From GYS-P2D sp964522505 (GTDB taxonomy: Bacteria > Bacteroidota > Bacteroidia > Chitinophagales > Saprospiraceae), in NCBI GenBank assembly GCA_964522505.1, contig CAZFWJ010000009.1, forward strand, positions 1 to 64,000: a stretch of DNA of 64,000 nucleotides, given 5' to 3'. The notes beneath the pieces were generated by a model. It saw nothing but the letters and a program-made list of their open reading frames with translations. It made no database searches and had not been told where the DNA came from. A program made the position numbers and the translations under genes. Below, one piece after another: positions 34,474 to 43,741 of the stretch; position 1 is the first letter of the stretch; each line of letters begins with the position of its first letter.

Positions 34474-35134
34474 GAAGAATTCTTCTAATCACATCAGCCA
34501 TCATCTATCAGAGGATGGTAGCTCTACGCTGTACTCTGATCTTTATCGCGCACACTATCATAGTACTCATGGTGCTATGCAAGAGTCTATGCATATATTC
34601 ATCAATCAAGGACTTAGAGATCATAAGGCCGCTCCCCTTAACATTTTAGAATATGGCTTCGGTACAGGGCTGAATATGTTTCTCACTGCAACTCACAGCG
34701 CAGGCCGTTTCATTAATTATAAATCCTTAGAGCTTTATCCAGTGCATGAAGAGCTATTGAATAAGCTGAATTATGTTCGTAATGATGAAGAATCTCGTCT
34801 ATTCAATGAAATACATAGTTCAAGTTGGGATATGTGGCATCAGTTAGATGAGCATTTTAAATATTTTAAGGCTCATACAATGTTCGAAGACTATCATCCT
34901 GATAGTATTTATGATCTAATCTACTACGACGCTTTTGCGCCAAGTTGTCAAGAGCATTTATGGAATGTGGATATGATGTCGATCTGCTATAAAGCATTAA
35001 AGCAAAATGGATTTCTAATTACCTACTGCGCTAAAGGAAGCTTTAAAAGAGCACTGAAGGAAGTAGGTTTTGAGGTGATTGGTCTTCCAGGACCTCCCGG
35101 TAAAAGAGAAATGACTAAGGCTGTGAAAAGTTAA
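34463..35134 (+). CDS. mnmD: tRNA (5-methylaminomethyl-2-thiouridine) methyltransferase (MnmD-like)
   Basis: A 223-residue SAM methyltransferase of the DUF752/Methyltransf_30 family, the stand-alone form of the N-terminal domain of E. coli MnmC. Marks are DGSSTLYSDLYRAHYHSTHG, EYGFGTGLNMF (SAM binding), YDAFAPSCQEHLW and LITYCAKGSFKR, ending PGKREMTKA. It finishes mnm5s2U at the wobble position of tRNAs. The start is TTG at 34463, since no in-frame ATG precedes the first conserved motif. This makes it overlap the small lipoprotein by 11 bases and implies translational coupling. Confidence 0.85.
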   Translation: MDSKKNSSNHISHHLSEDGSSTLYSDLYRAHYHSTHGAMQESMHIFINQGLRDHKAAPLNILEYGFGTGLNMFLTATHSAGRFINYKSLELYPVHEELLNKLNYVRNDEESRLFNEIHSSSWDMWHQLDEHFKYFKAHTMFEDYHPDSIYDLIYYDAFAPSCQEHLWNVDMMSICYKALKQNGFLITYCAKGSFKRALKEVGFEVIGLPGPPGKREMTKAVKS

Positions 35135-35177
35135 TTATCTTTCGCCTCTACTTAATCAAATATCAAAATTATTAAGG

Positions 35178-36482
35178 ATGGGAAAGTTAGCATTACATTG
35201 GAAAATCATACTGGGTATGGTAATCGGTGTTATTGTGGGATATATAGCAGTACAGATTGGCGGTGGCAGTAAATTTATCATTAACTGGGTAAAACCGTTT
35301 GGAACCATCTTCATAAATACTCTGAAGCTTATAGCCGTGCCGCTTATTATAGCCTCATTAGTTAAAGGCATATCTGATTTACAAGATATTTCAAAATTAT
35401 CTCTAATGGGAGGTCGAACAATCGCTATATATCTCCTCACAACTTTCTTTGCGGTAACTACAGGGCTTGTAATTGTGAATGTTGTGAAACCTGGGGGCTT
35501 AATAAAAGAAGAAACAAGGCAATCTCTGTTAGAGAGTTATACAGATGCAGCTGGCGGAAAGATCGCCATGGCTACAGATCAACAGAATAGTGGACCGCTA
35601 CAGGCATTGGTTGATTTAGTTCCGAGCAATCTGTTTCATGCATTGACCGATAATGGCAGTATGCTCCAAGTAATCTTCTTTGTAATATTTTTTAGTATTG
35701 GATTGATACTTATTGAACCCAAGAAAGCCAAACCAGTCAAGGAGTTCTTTGATGCGCTTAATGAAGTGGTCCTGAAGATGATCGACTTGATCATGCTTGC
35801 GGCTCCAGTGGGTGTATTTGCTCTGATGGCTACGATTGTTGCAGAATCGCCCAGTGCAGATATATTCAAAGCGCTGATTGGATATTCATTTACAGTATTA
35901 CTAGGTTTATCGATATTGATATTTTTCTTTTATCCACTCTTAGTGCGCACATTTACAGGGCGCTCTCTCGTATCCTTCTTTAAAGGCATCAGTCCAGCAC
36001 AACTTTTGGCATTTTCAACGAGTAGTAGTGCTGCTACCTTACCAGTCACGATGGAGCGTGTTGAGGAGCACTTAGGAGTTGACAAGGAAGTATCAAGCTT
36101 CGTACTACCCATCGGTGCGACGATCAATATGGATGGCACCAGTCTTTATCAGGCTATTGCTGCGGTATTCATTGCTCAAGCATATGGTATCGACCTAAGC
36201 TTAGGCGCACAATTGGGGATAGTGGCAACAGCCTCACTCGCCTCCATAGGATCTGCGGCAGTACCCAGTGGAGGATTAGTAATGTTAGTAATCATCCTCG
36301 GTCAAGCTGGAATACCTGAGGCAGGGCTTGCCTTGATATTTGCAGTAGACCGACCACTTGATATGTGTAGAACTGTGGCCAACATCACTGGTGATGCCAC
36401 GGTCTCTATGTTAGTAGGAAAATCATTAGGTAAATTAGGCGACCCCGCAGAGAAGAAATGGGACGACCATTATAAAAAATAA
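35178..36482 (+). CDS. Dicarboxylate/amino acid:cation symporter (GltP/GltT family)
   Basis: A 434-residue inner-membrane symporter of the DAACS family with eight helices and two hairpins. The serine-rich hairpin is FSTSSSAATLPVTM. The transport core is NMDGTSLYQAIAAVF, then VPSGGLVMLVIILGQ, and VDRPLDMCRTVANITGDA, where Asp, Arg and Asn contact substrate and cation. It likely imports glutamate, aspartate or C4-dicarboxylates with sodium or protons. It is 43 bases after mnmD and 10 before the next gene, so it is probably co-transcribed. Confidence 0.93.
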   Translation: MGKLALHWKIILGMVIGVIVGYIAVQIGGGSKFIINWVKPFGTIFINTLKLIAVPLIIASLVKGISDLQDISKLSLMGGRTIAIYLLTTFFAVTTGLVIVNVVKPGGLIKEETRQSLLESYTDAAGGKIAMATDQQNSGPLQALVDLVPSNLFHALTDNGSMLQVIFFVIFFSIGLILIEPKKAKPVKEFFDALNEVVLKMIDLIMLAAPVGVFALMATIVAESPSADIFKALIGYSFTVLLGLSILIFFFYPLLVRTFTGRSLVSFFKGISPAQLLAFSTSSSAATLPVTMERVEEHLGVDKEVSSFVLPIGATINMDGTSLYQAIAAVFIAQAYGIDLSLGAQLGIVATASLASIGSAAVPSGGLVMLVIILGQAGIPEAGLALIFAVDRPLDMCRTVANITGDATVSMLVGKSLGKLGDPAEKKWDDHYKK

Positions 36483-36492
36483 TAACACACAA

Positions 36493-37020
36493 ATGGACGG
36501 AAAATTATTAGGGATAGGATCACGTGTCAAGCATCCTGCTTATGATGACGGTGTAATCATCGGATTGACGACGACGTCATATAAGGTTTGCTTCGTAAAG
36601 TATGGTATCAAAAGCCTCGGTAAAGAGTATAGTAGTTGGGAGGTGGTTGAAGCCGTTGATGGCGAGGCTGAATTGACTTACAACAACCTCGAGAAATCAT
36701 TAATAAAAATCCTCTCCGAATGGGGAGATGTAAACAGAACGGTTGACCTGGGTGACAAGTGGATCGGTGGAACGCTGATACTGAAACCTGGTGAAGATGG
36801 GCTCAAAACGAAAGAGCTACCTATCGAAACGTTTTTTCATAAGATCGTAATGGTCAGAGATCGCCTGAGAGTGATGGAACAGCGGATCAATAGCAGTAAG
36901 ATGACCGATGAGGAGAAAGTAAATCTTCAACAATATATCACGAGAATTTACGGCAGCTTGACCACATTTAATGTGCTTTTCCAGCATAAGGAAGATAACT
37001 TCATAGGAGAAAAATCATAG
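36493..37020 (+). CDS. Conserved hypothetical protein with an SH3-like N-terminus
   Basis: A 175-residue cytoplasmic protein. Residues 1-50 (GIGSRVKHPAYDDGVIIGL) look like a small beta-barrel of the KOW/CarD kind, with a turn typical of transcription-associated SH3-like folds. Residues 120-170 form two amphipathic helices (IVMVRDRLRVMEQRINSSK). I recognise a comparable protein of unknown function in other Bacteroidota. It sits 10 bases after the symporter and 3 before the TlpA-like gene, so it belongs to the operon. The role is not predictable. Confidence 0.6.
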   Translation: MDGKLLGIGSRVKHPAYDDGVIIGLTTTSYKVCFVKYGIKSLGKEYSSWEVVEAVDGEAELTYNNLEKSLIKILSEWGDVNRTVDLGDKWIGGTLILKPGEDGLKTKELPIETFFHKIVMVRDRLRVMEQRINSSKMTDEEKVNLQQYITRIYGSLTTFNVLFQHKEDNFIGEKS

Positions 37021-37023
37021 ACG

Positions 37024-38265
37024 ATGCGCACAACCATATTAATCCTAATCAGTCTATTATTAGTCACCTCATGTATAGAGATTGCAGAACCATTTTCACA
37101 GATTCCTCACGGTGTTTGGCGAGCTGAACTCGAACTTGATGAAGGCGTAATGCTTCCATTTAATTTCGAAGTTAAGTATGATGACTCTGATGATATTTCT
37201 ATAGAGTTGATCAATGGAGAAGAGCGTATTGGAGTATCTGATGTTGCCTTTGGTAAGAACAAGAAACTCTTGGATACAATCAGAATTAGCTTTCCATTGA
37301 TGGATAGCTATATCAGAGGGATATATAAGGAGAATGTCATAGAAGGATATTGGTCCGTAAATTATAAAGAAAATTATAGGGTTCCATTCGTTGCACACTA
37401 TGGGCAGAAACATCGCTTCACACAAACTACCAAAGCTCCTGTAATGGATGTTACTGGTAAATGGCAAACAACCTTTGAAGTGGAAACCGAAGATCAATAT
37501 CCTGCGATCGGAGAGTTTGAGGCCAATCGAAATTTGGTTTCTGGAACCTTTCTAACTGAAACAGGAGATTATAGATTCCTTGATGGAGAAGTGCAAGGTG
37601 ACCAATTTATGCTTTCTTGTTTTGATGGTTCGCACGCATTCCTGTTTACAGCAGATATCACCAAGAGTGAATCAATGATTGGGAAATTTTACTCTGGCTC
37701 CCACTATCAGACAAACTGGATAGCCAGTCGAAATGAAACAGCTACGTTGGCAAATCCGTATGAACTCAGCAAAGCAGTCAACGCTAATGAGCCGATCAAT
37801 TTCTCACTGCCTGCAACAGATGGCAACATGGTGAGTCTTGACGATGAAAAGTATAAAGGGAAGCCTAAGTTGATCAAGATTATGGGTACTTGGTGTCCTA
37901 ATTGTCTGGATGAGTCTAAGTTCTTACTGGACTATAAGAAACAGCATCCAGATATGGATATTCCGATTATTGCCATTGCATTTGAGCGTTATCGCGATGA
38001 GAAGAAAGCTATGGCGGTGTTGGCTCAGTACAAAGAGCGATTAGAGATTCCTTATGATATAGTTTATGGTGGGTACTATGACAAATCTGAAGCAACTGCT
38101 AAGCTGGGATTTTTAAACGAAGTAATCTCGTATCCCACTTTGATATTTGTTGATGCAAACAATCAGATTACAAAGGTCCATACTGGATTTTCGGGCCCTG
38201 CGACGTCTAAGTATACTGCTTTTGCAGAAGAATTTGATCGGGATATAAAGAACTTAATTCAGTAA
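37024..38265 (+). CDS. TlpA-like thioredoxin-fold lipoprotein
   Basis: A 413-residue lipoprotein: the signal is MRTTILILISLLLVTSC with Cys17. The N-terminal half (20-240) is a beta-sandwich-like region of unknown role (DUF4369-like). The C-terminal third is an AhpC/TSA-thioredoxin domain with redox pair Cys291 and Cys294 in GTWCPNCLDE, and the conserved cis-Pro in ISYPTLIF. It probably works as a periplasmic disulfide reductant or redox partner. The operon context (3 bases from the upstream gene, 1 from the SDR) does not reveal the partner. Confidence 0.85.
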   Translation: MRTTILILISLLLVTSCIEIAEPFSQIPHGVWRAELELDEGVMLPFNFEVKYDDSDDISIELINGEERIGVSDVAFGKNKKLLDTIRISFPLMDSYIRGIYKENVIEGYWSVNYKENYRVPFVAHYGQKHRFTQTTKAPVMDVTGKWQTTFEVETEDQYPAIGEFEANRNLVSGTFLTETGDYRFLDGEVQGDQFMLSCFDGSHAFLFTADITKSESMIGKFYSGSHYQTNWIASRNETATLANPYELSKAVNANEPINFSLPATDGNMVSLDDEKYKGKPKLIKIMGTWCPNCLDESKFLLDYKKQHPDMDIPIIAIAFERYRDEKKAMAVLAQYKERLEIPYDIVYGGYYDKSEATAKLGFLNEVISYPTLIFVDANNQITKVHTGFSGPATSKYTAFAEEFDRDIKNLIQ

Positions 38266-38266
38266 T

Positions 38267-39052
38267 ATGAGTGCACAACCGCATAAAATAGTTCTGATAA
38301 CTGGAGCAACAGCAGGGATCGGAAAAGCAACTGCCAACGTATTTGCTAAGCACGGATTCAACTTGATCCTAACAGGTCGCCGTGCCGATCGCCTTGAAGA
38401 AATCAAATCCAGGCTTGAAAAGAAGTATGCGATTGAAGTCCAGACGCTCATCTATGATGTTCAAGATCGACAACAGGTTAAGAACGCAATTGAGTCTTTA
38501 TCAGGGAAATGGAAAGAAGTAGATATCCTGATTAATAACGCAGGCTTGGCACTTGGTGCCGACGAATTTGATAAGGCCTCTATCGATGACTGGGAGATCA
38601 TGATAGATACCAATGTAAAGGGACTGCTATACATGTCCCGGATCATATCACCTATAATGGTAGAGAAAGGTTGTGGACACATCATCAACGTGTGTAGCAC
38701 TGCTGGTCATGAGGTCTATCCCACAGGCAATGTATACTGCGCCACTAAACACGCTGTAGACGCCATTACAAAAGCGATGAGAATAGATCTCGTGTCAAAA
38801 GGCGTAAGGGTCAGCCAAGTATCTCCTGGAGCAGTAGAAGAGACTGAGTTCTCTTTAGTGCGCTATAAGGGAGACCAAGAGAGAGCTAAGATCTATGAGG
38901 ATTATAATCCGCTTACTTCAAGAGATGTTGGCAAAGCGATCTATTTCATAGCATCTCAACCGAAGCACGTAGCCATTCATGATCTCGTCATAACTGGAGC
39001 CCAACAGGCAAGTGCCACGATATTTGATAAGTCTGGGAGGAGTGATCGGTAG
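38267..39052 (+). CDS. Short-chain dehydrogenase/reductase (SDR, YdfG-like)
   Basis: A 261-residue classical SDR. The NADP motif TGATAGIGKA is followed by Arg residues in LTGRRADRLEE, which favour NADP. NNAGLALG, then the catalytic Ser in ICSTAGHE-like NVCSTAGHE, and YCATKHAVDA with Tyr and Lys complete the active site. It resembles the YdfG/3-hydroxy acid dehydrogenase subgroup (SPGAVEETEFSLVRY). Substrate is probably a 3-hydroxy acid or serine-like compound, but unproven. It is 1 base after the TlpA-like gene. Confidence 0.9.
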   Translation: MSAQPHKIVLITGATAGIGKATANVFAKHGFNLILTGRRADRLEEIKSRLEKKYAIEVQTLIYDVQDRQQVKNAIESLSGKWKEVDILINNAGLALGADEFDKASIDDWEIMIDTNVKGLLYMSRIISPIMVEKGCGHIINVCSTAGHEVYPTGNVYCATKHAVDAITKAMRIDLVSKGVRVSQVSPGAVEETEFSLVRYKGDQERAKIYEDYNPLTSRDVGKAIYFIASQPKHVAIHDLVITGAQQASATIFDKSGRSDR

Positions 39053-39054
39053 GC

Positions 39055-39921
39055 ATGGCAACAATCTCTGATGCAATGCTAGCTCCAAGTAGGAAATTCA
39101 TCTTGCTATTTTGGATTGGTTTCATACTGTCTGCATTTCTGTCATGTTCACGTTCGGAAGAATATCGAAAAATAGAAATGCCTGAGCTATTAGAAAGGCT
39201 TAAAAATAACGAAGTCAATCTCGTCTATGTAAGCTATAAAGATTCACTTGGGAATGACTTAACTGATGAATTAAGAAGTCTCCTTAATCAAGGTTTGCTA
39301 ATGAGGAATTTTTATGCCAACCGAGCAAATGAAATTGAACAAATAAGATTGACCAAATACTCCGATGATTTAGTATTTAATGAAATCCAAATAAGAGAAC
39401 TCCTTACGAGTCCATTCAACGTATTTGAAATAGGAGAGATAGACTGTGCAGTTTCGGACTCACTAATTATGGATTGCTTTCAAAAGGATCAAGACGTTAG
39501 AAAAGGTTTGATAGATGATATAATTCATGTTGATTCTACTAATCAAAAAATTGTGATTTCGTTATTGGAGCGATGCCCTTGGCCGAATGACCCCGAGATA
39601 GTGAGAGCAGTTTGGTTTGTCATTCAGCATGCTGATTCTGCCTTCATGGCATATTTTTATCCTAAATTCAAACAAATGGTAAAGGATTCTCTTTTATCAG
39701 CCTCAACCATGGCATTAATGGAAGATCGAATGCTTATGAACAATGGATATCCACAGATTTATGGTAGCCAAATTGTTCGTGAGAGCGTATATCAATTAAG
39801 AGATCCGGACCGTGTGAATGAATTACGAGCAAGTGTAGGTTTAGGGACCATTGAGGAACATGTCAAGAAATTTGGCTTCGAGTATAGTCCAAGACTAATT
39901 GATATTATTTATGATCAATAA
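39055..39921 (+). CDS. DUF6624-family lipoprotein
   Basis: A 288-residue protein with a hydrophobic N-terminus ending in LSAFLSCS, a likely lipobox. The C-terminal half matches what I remember of DUF6624 proteins: WFVIQHADSAFMAYFYPKF, then LMEDRMLMNNGYPQIYGSQI and DPDRVNELRASVGLGTIEE. The function of the domain is unknown. The first Met, 2 bases after the SDR stop, is used; an internal ATG at 39076 may be the real start of the signal. It closes the plus-strand operon. Confidence 0.75.
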   Translation: MATISDAMLAPSRKFILLFWIGFILSAFLSCSRSEEYRKIEMPELLERLKNNEVNLVYVSYKDSLGNDLTDELRSLLNQGLLMRNFYANRANEIEQIRLTKYSDDLVFNEIQIRELLTSPFNVFEIGEIDCAVSDSLIMDCFQKDQDVRKGLIDDIIHVDSTNQKIVISLLERCPWPNDPEIVRAVWFVIQHADSAFMAYFYPKFKQMVKDSLLSASTMALMEDRMLMNNGYPQIYGSQIVRESVYQLRDPDRVNELRASVGLGTIEEHVKKFGFEYSPRLIDIIYDQ

Positions 39922-39929
39922 CATCAAGA

Positions 39930-40913
39930 CTAATGTTCTTTAGCCATTACAAATCGCTTGATTCCTCCTTCTCCTAGGACTTCTCTTATTCTTCCCTCCT
40001 CTAACAACAGATCAATATAGGCTATGGTCATATTGAATGCTGGCAAATGCCATCGACCTTTATAAAGAGCCTGGAAGATTTCTAAGAGATTATCGGTTCC
40101 GCTCACAATTAGATCAAAGCACTCTTCTTTGCGTGAGTGAATACGTTTTACCTGTCTATCAATCTTGATTTTAGGATCATCAAACTCTTCATAATGACCG
40201 GGATATACAGTAGATATTTCTAACTCGTTGAAATATTCATAGGAATTAAGGAGGGTAAGTATACCCCGTTCTCTGACATCCGGATTATCAATCAATGGTT
40301 CCATTACAGGAGTTGGCGTGATGTTGAGGAGCATGTCTGCGGCTAATAGTCTTTTAGTTGATTTGTGATAGAAGCAGGATTGCGTGCTGCTATGACCTGG
40401 CGCATAGTGTACCTCCCAAGCCTCACCGCCGATGTTTAGTTCACCTCCTTTATGATTAAAGATCTTTAGACGCTCTGCGTCGATGCTTTTCCACTGCTTT
40501 AGGATCTTGTTACTCATATCCTTAAACATCTCCAACACACCCTGACTCAATTCCTTAGGGAGATATTCACTCATCGTGTTAATCATGATATCTGAACGCC
40601 TTTGCCATTTATTCTCAAGATCTATAGCCCATGGTTCGACTAAATCAGATACCCATACAGGACAGTTAGCCGCTCTTGATACACGATCTGCCATGCCTAT
40701 GTGGTCAACATGCGCATGAGTGATATATAGATCGTCAACATCCTCTATTTTTATGCCTTGCCCAGATAATCCGTCAATCAAAGCTTCAAATGATGCATCC
40801 GTGTCTTCACCACAATCAACCAACGAGGTTCGTGTTCCCTGAACCAAATAACTATTGACAGTGCCCATTCCAAATTCCTCTGGCAACTCAATACGTGTGA
40901 TTTTACTTTCCAT
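39930..40913 (-). CDS. MBL-fold metallo-hydrolase
   Basis: A 327-residue metallo-beta-lactamase-fold enzyme. The metal motif HxHxDH is THAHVDHIG, with further ligands at HYAPGHSSTQ and AADMLL, and a C-terminal YPGHYEEF. The long C-terminal helical extension (YFNELEISTVYPGHYEEF to the end) is like that of glyoxalase II-related and DUF4336-type members. Substrate is unknown; thioesters or cyclic esters are typical. It overlaps the membrane protein gene upstream by 11 bases, so it is the last gene of a minus-strand operon headed by the M1 peptidase. Confidence 0.85.
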   Translation of the reverse strand: MESKITRIELPEEFGMGTVNSYLVQGTRTSLVDCGEDTDASFEALIDGLSGQGIKIEDVDDLYITHAHVDHIGMADRVSRAANCPVWVSDLVEPWAIDLENKWQRRSDIMINTMSEYLPKELSQGVLEMFKDMSNKILKQWKSIDAERLKIFNHKGGELNIGGEAWEVHYAPGHSSTQSCFYHKSTKRLLAADMLLNITPTPVMEPLIDNPDVRERGILTLLNSYEYFNELEISTVYPGHYEEFDDPKIKIDRQVKRIHSRKEECFDLIVSGTDNLLEIFQALYKGRWHLPAFNMTIAYIDLLLEEGRIREVLGEGGIKRFVMAKEH

Positions 40914-41766
40914 CCCTTCTGATTCTCTGCAAATTTCTGAGTGATATATACACGGAGACCTTGTGCCACAGTTTTACTAACACAATGCACTGTTGAATTA
41001 TAAAAAATAAAAGCACCAAAAAAGCAGACGACACTCCAATGCTGAGATCTAACAGTATAGATATACCGTATATCAACATCAACAAAGCAGCAAATAGAAA
41101 CAACTGGATATAGTGCTTCTTCAACTGTGTCTTTACTTGTCTAAATCCCTGCTTAAATACTGAAAAGCTCCAATGGCTCTGATAAATCATATAGTATCGT
41201 GTCTGTACCGACCATGCAAATAGATATGCAATACCAATGAAGTAAATAATTGCCAATATGGGTATTAACCATACAATCATGTATTCTGCCACCCAATGTT
41301 CTATCATATAGAAGAGATAGGACAGATAAGGATACCATATCAATATCGTCCACAATATGCTCAGGGTCAGAAAGAACACCGCAACTAAAAAGAACCGCCG
41401 ATAATAGCTCTTGACACCAATTACAAAATCTTTTATACCATACCGTCGATGATAGATACAATACAACAATCCACTGTGCAGAAACAGGGAAATCACCATG
41501 TAAAGTAGCGCAACTACAAAGGCGACTTTAGCTATCATCGTCCAATTAGATTGGGCTGAAATCTTTAGATCTTCAATAATCTGATAATTGAAGTCTGATA
41601 ACAACTCATGAATAGATACGGTATGAGCTAGCTTATTGATAAAACCACTTGCCACAATAGCCACTATCATAGCGAGTAGCAGCTGTACTAAGTAAATGAG
41701 CCCAATGACCTTCTTAAGCTTGAGTGATTCTCTAAATGATGATATGACTAAATCAATTTGGCTCAC
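40903..41766 (-). CDS. Hypothetical six-helix membrane protein
   Basis: A 287-residue protein with about six hydrophobic segments (LIYLVQLLLAMIVAIVASGF, MIAKVAFVVALLYMVISLFL, FFLVAVFFLTLSILWTILIW, IVWLIPILAIIYFIGIAYLF and two more near the C-terminus). I recognise no family. The start is GTG, overlapping the M1 peptidase stop as GTGA, which implies coupling. Its place between a peptidase and an MBL hydrolase suggests a role in a shared envelope process. The stop lies 11 bases inside the hydrolase gene. Confidence 0.65.
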   Translation of the reverse strand: MSQIDLVISSFRESLKLKKVIGLIYLVQLLLAMIVAIVASGFINKLAHTVSIHELLSDFNYQIIEDLKISAQSNWTMIAKVAFVVALLYMVISLFLHSGLLYCIYHRRYGIKDFVIGVKSYYRRFFLVAVFFLTLSILWTILIWYPYLSYLFYMIEHWVAEYMIVWLIPILAIIYFIGIAYLFAWSVQTRYYMIYQSHWSFSVFKQGFRQVKTQLKKHYIQLFLFAALLMLIYGISILLDLSIGVSSAFLVLLFFIIQQCIVLVKLWHKVSVYISLRNLQRIRRDGK

Positions 41767-43697
41767 ATCAATGCTGTAATCGATTGTACCATGTTTTGGG
41801 TCCAGTATAAAGCTCTACTGAAGTACTTAGTAATCGTCATAGTATTTGACTCAGCTGTATAACTGTTGTTATTGAGGTTGACATCAATCAACAACTTTTG
41901 CTCTGGATCGATAACTACTGATTCTATTGGTGCATTATGCTCTATCTTAATTACTTTCTGAAGGTCTAAATCGTGCCAGATGACAGTATCACTCGAACCA
42001 TCGGCAAAAGAGACTTGAATCTCTACTGGGATTACAAAATCCTCAAGTTGTTGCAAGGTGATTGAGCTCTGGTAAGTGTTGTTGTATTGAGTTGATTCTA
42101 TCCCAATCACTGCAAAATCACAAACATCTGTGCGGTCTAAACCGACATCTAGCAATGCATAGACTTGATCACGAGAAGTAAAATCCAAGTGCGTAGACGC
42201 CATACGCTTAACTAAATCAACAAAATCTGATCTTCTTGCATGGGTGAATTTCTGTCGATCGTAATAGGTCCTAATGAGATCATAAAACAAATCATCCCCC
42301 ATGACATTCTTAATCGATCTGAGGACAAGCGAAGTTTTCGCATAGATTAAACCCTTATAATCACCTTTGATCATCCAAGATCTTTCAGTGATGACACTAC
42401 GCCGCCTATTTGGCATACTGACATATTCATTTCGAGATTTATCGGTGTTGGACATCTTATAGCCCAATAGATCTACTAACGAATTATCACCATCTCCATA
42501 ATAAGCTTCCATGATATCATCTTCAAAAAAAGTGACAAAGCCTTCATCCAGCCACGGGGCCTCTTTCTCATTAGTTGCTACGACTGCCATGAAGTACTGA
42601 TGACAAAACTCGTGGACAATCAATGACTCCAAAGATCTTACTGCCTTAGGGAATCCGTAGAATGACCCCCCAGTAATGAAAGTGGGGTATTCCATAAATC
42701 CAGATCGCATACCTAGTGCAGGAGGATCCATTACTGTAATCTTAGGATAGGGATATGCCCCGACATGCTCATGCATGAACTCGAGACTGTTTTTAACTGC
42801 ACCGACTATACGAGGTACATGGTTCTTATGATGACCAGGGTAAAAAAGCTCGATATCGATACCATTCCAGTTGTCCGTATGAATCTCGAAATCGGGATAG
42901 GCCACCCACGCAAAGTCGATTACATCTTCTGCCCGAAACACGTGTTTTACTGTTCCATCATTATTATCTACTCGATCTACTCTACAACCGCTTCCACCGA
43001 CCTGCATCTTCTGATCCGTAGTAATGCTCATGTCATAGGTGCCGAACTCTCCATAGAACTCCATGCGCTGGAGGAACTGATGGCAGTTCCAGCCCCATAT
43101 GCCTTCCTCATTAGGTTCGAAAACTCCTAATTTGGGATACCAATGAACAAAGAAGTGAAAGTCATTTTCGGCATAACCCACTCGGGCGATAGTTCTTGGC
43201 AGCTTCGACACAAACTCAGTATTGAGTATTAAGGTATCGCCAGGGGCAATATCGTAATTCAAGTCAATTCTGATAACAGATTCATCTTGCTCATTACCAT
43301 CCAGTTTTTGGATATACTTTCTACTTAATTCTTTATCAGATCCAAGAGTTTTAACGGAGTTGAGTGTGATATATCCCCAGTCTTCCTTGGGGCGATCGGA
43401 TATATCTTGACCCATGACATTAGCTCTAGTGTTGCGCAGATAACTACTATTATAATCTTTAAATGCGTTGAGATACATATACATCTCCACATGACTTACA
43501 CTATCAGGACTATTGTTTATCCATTCGATGGTTTGTGTACCCACAACCATTTTTTTATGGTGGTCAAGGACTACGTCCATTTGATAGTTAGCCAGGCGCT
43601 CAGATAATACTTGATTTTGAGGAAACTCACAGAGGTTTTGAGCGCCAATGGCACACCAAGTAAGCGTAATACATATGAGTGAGAGTAGTCTTAGCAC
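41763..43697 (-). CDS. M1-family zinc metallopeptidase (secreted)
   Basis: A 644-residue protein with a Sec signal (MLRLLSLICITLTWCAIGAQ). The gluzincin site is HEFCH (362-366) with the third ligand Glu385, 18 residues between. The exopeptidase motif is GFMEY (333-337), a variant of GXMEN. The N-terminal saddle domain (residues 25-230) has the usual beta-rich order. It likely removes N-terminal residues from peptides in the periplasm. It heads the operon with the membrane protein and MBL hydrolase. Confidence 0.93.
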   Translation of the reverse strand: MLRLLSLICITLTWCAIGAQNLCEFPQNQVLSERLANYQMDVVLDHHKKMVVGTQTIEWINNSPDSVSHVEMYMYLNAFKDYNSSYLRNTRANVMGQDISDRPKEDWGYITLNSVKTLGSDKELSRKYIQKLDGNEQDESVIRIDLNYDIAPGDTLILNTEFVSKLPRTIARVGYAENDFHFFVHWYPKLGVFEPNEEGIWGWNCHQFLQRMEFYGEFGTYDMSITTDQKMQVGGSGCRVDRVDNNDGTVKHVFRAEDVIDFAWVAYPDFEIHTDNWNGIDIELFYPGHHKNHVPRIVGAVKNSLEFMHEHVGAYPYPKITVMDPPALGMRSGFMEYPTFITGGSFYGFPKAVRSLESLIVHEFCHQYFMAVVATNEKEAPWLDEGFVTFFEDDIMEAYYGDGDNSLVDLLGYKMSNTDKSRNEYVSMPNRRRSVITERSWMIKGDYKGLIYAKTSLVLRSIKNVMGDDLFYDLIRTYYDRQKFTHARRSDFVDLVKRMASTHLDFTSRDQVYALLDVGLDRTDVCDFAVIGIESTQYNNTYQSSITLQQLEDFVIPVEIQVSFADGSSDTVIWHDLDLQKVIKIEHNAPIESVVIDPEQKLLIDVNLNNNSYTAESNTMTITKYFSRALYWTQNMVQSITALM

Positions 43698-43741
43698 CAG
43701 CTTTTATTAGGTCACGAAAGGTATCACTATAGCCATAAACT

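Noticed and set aside
34480..39900. Possible mobile element or genomic island
   Set aside because: No transposase, integrase, repeats or abrupt composition change were seen; it reads as a normal operon.
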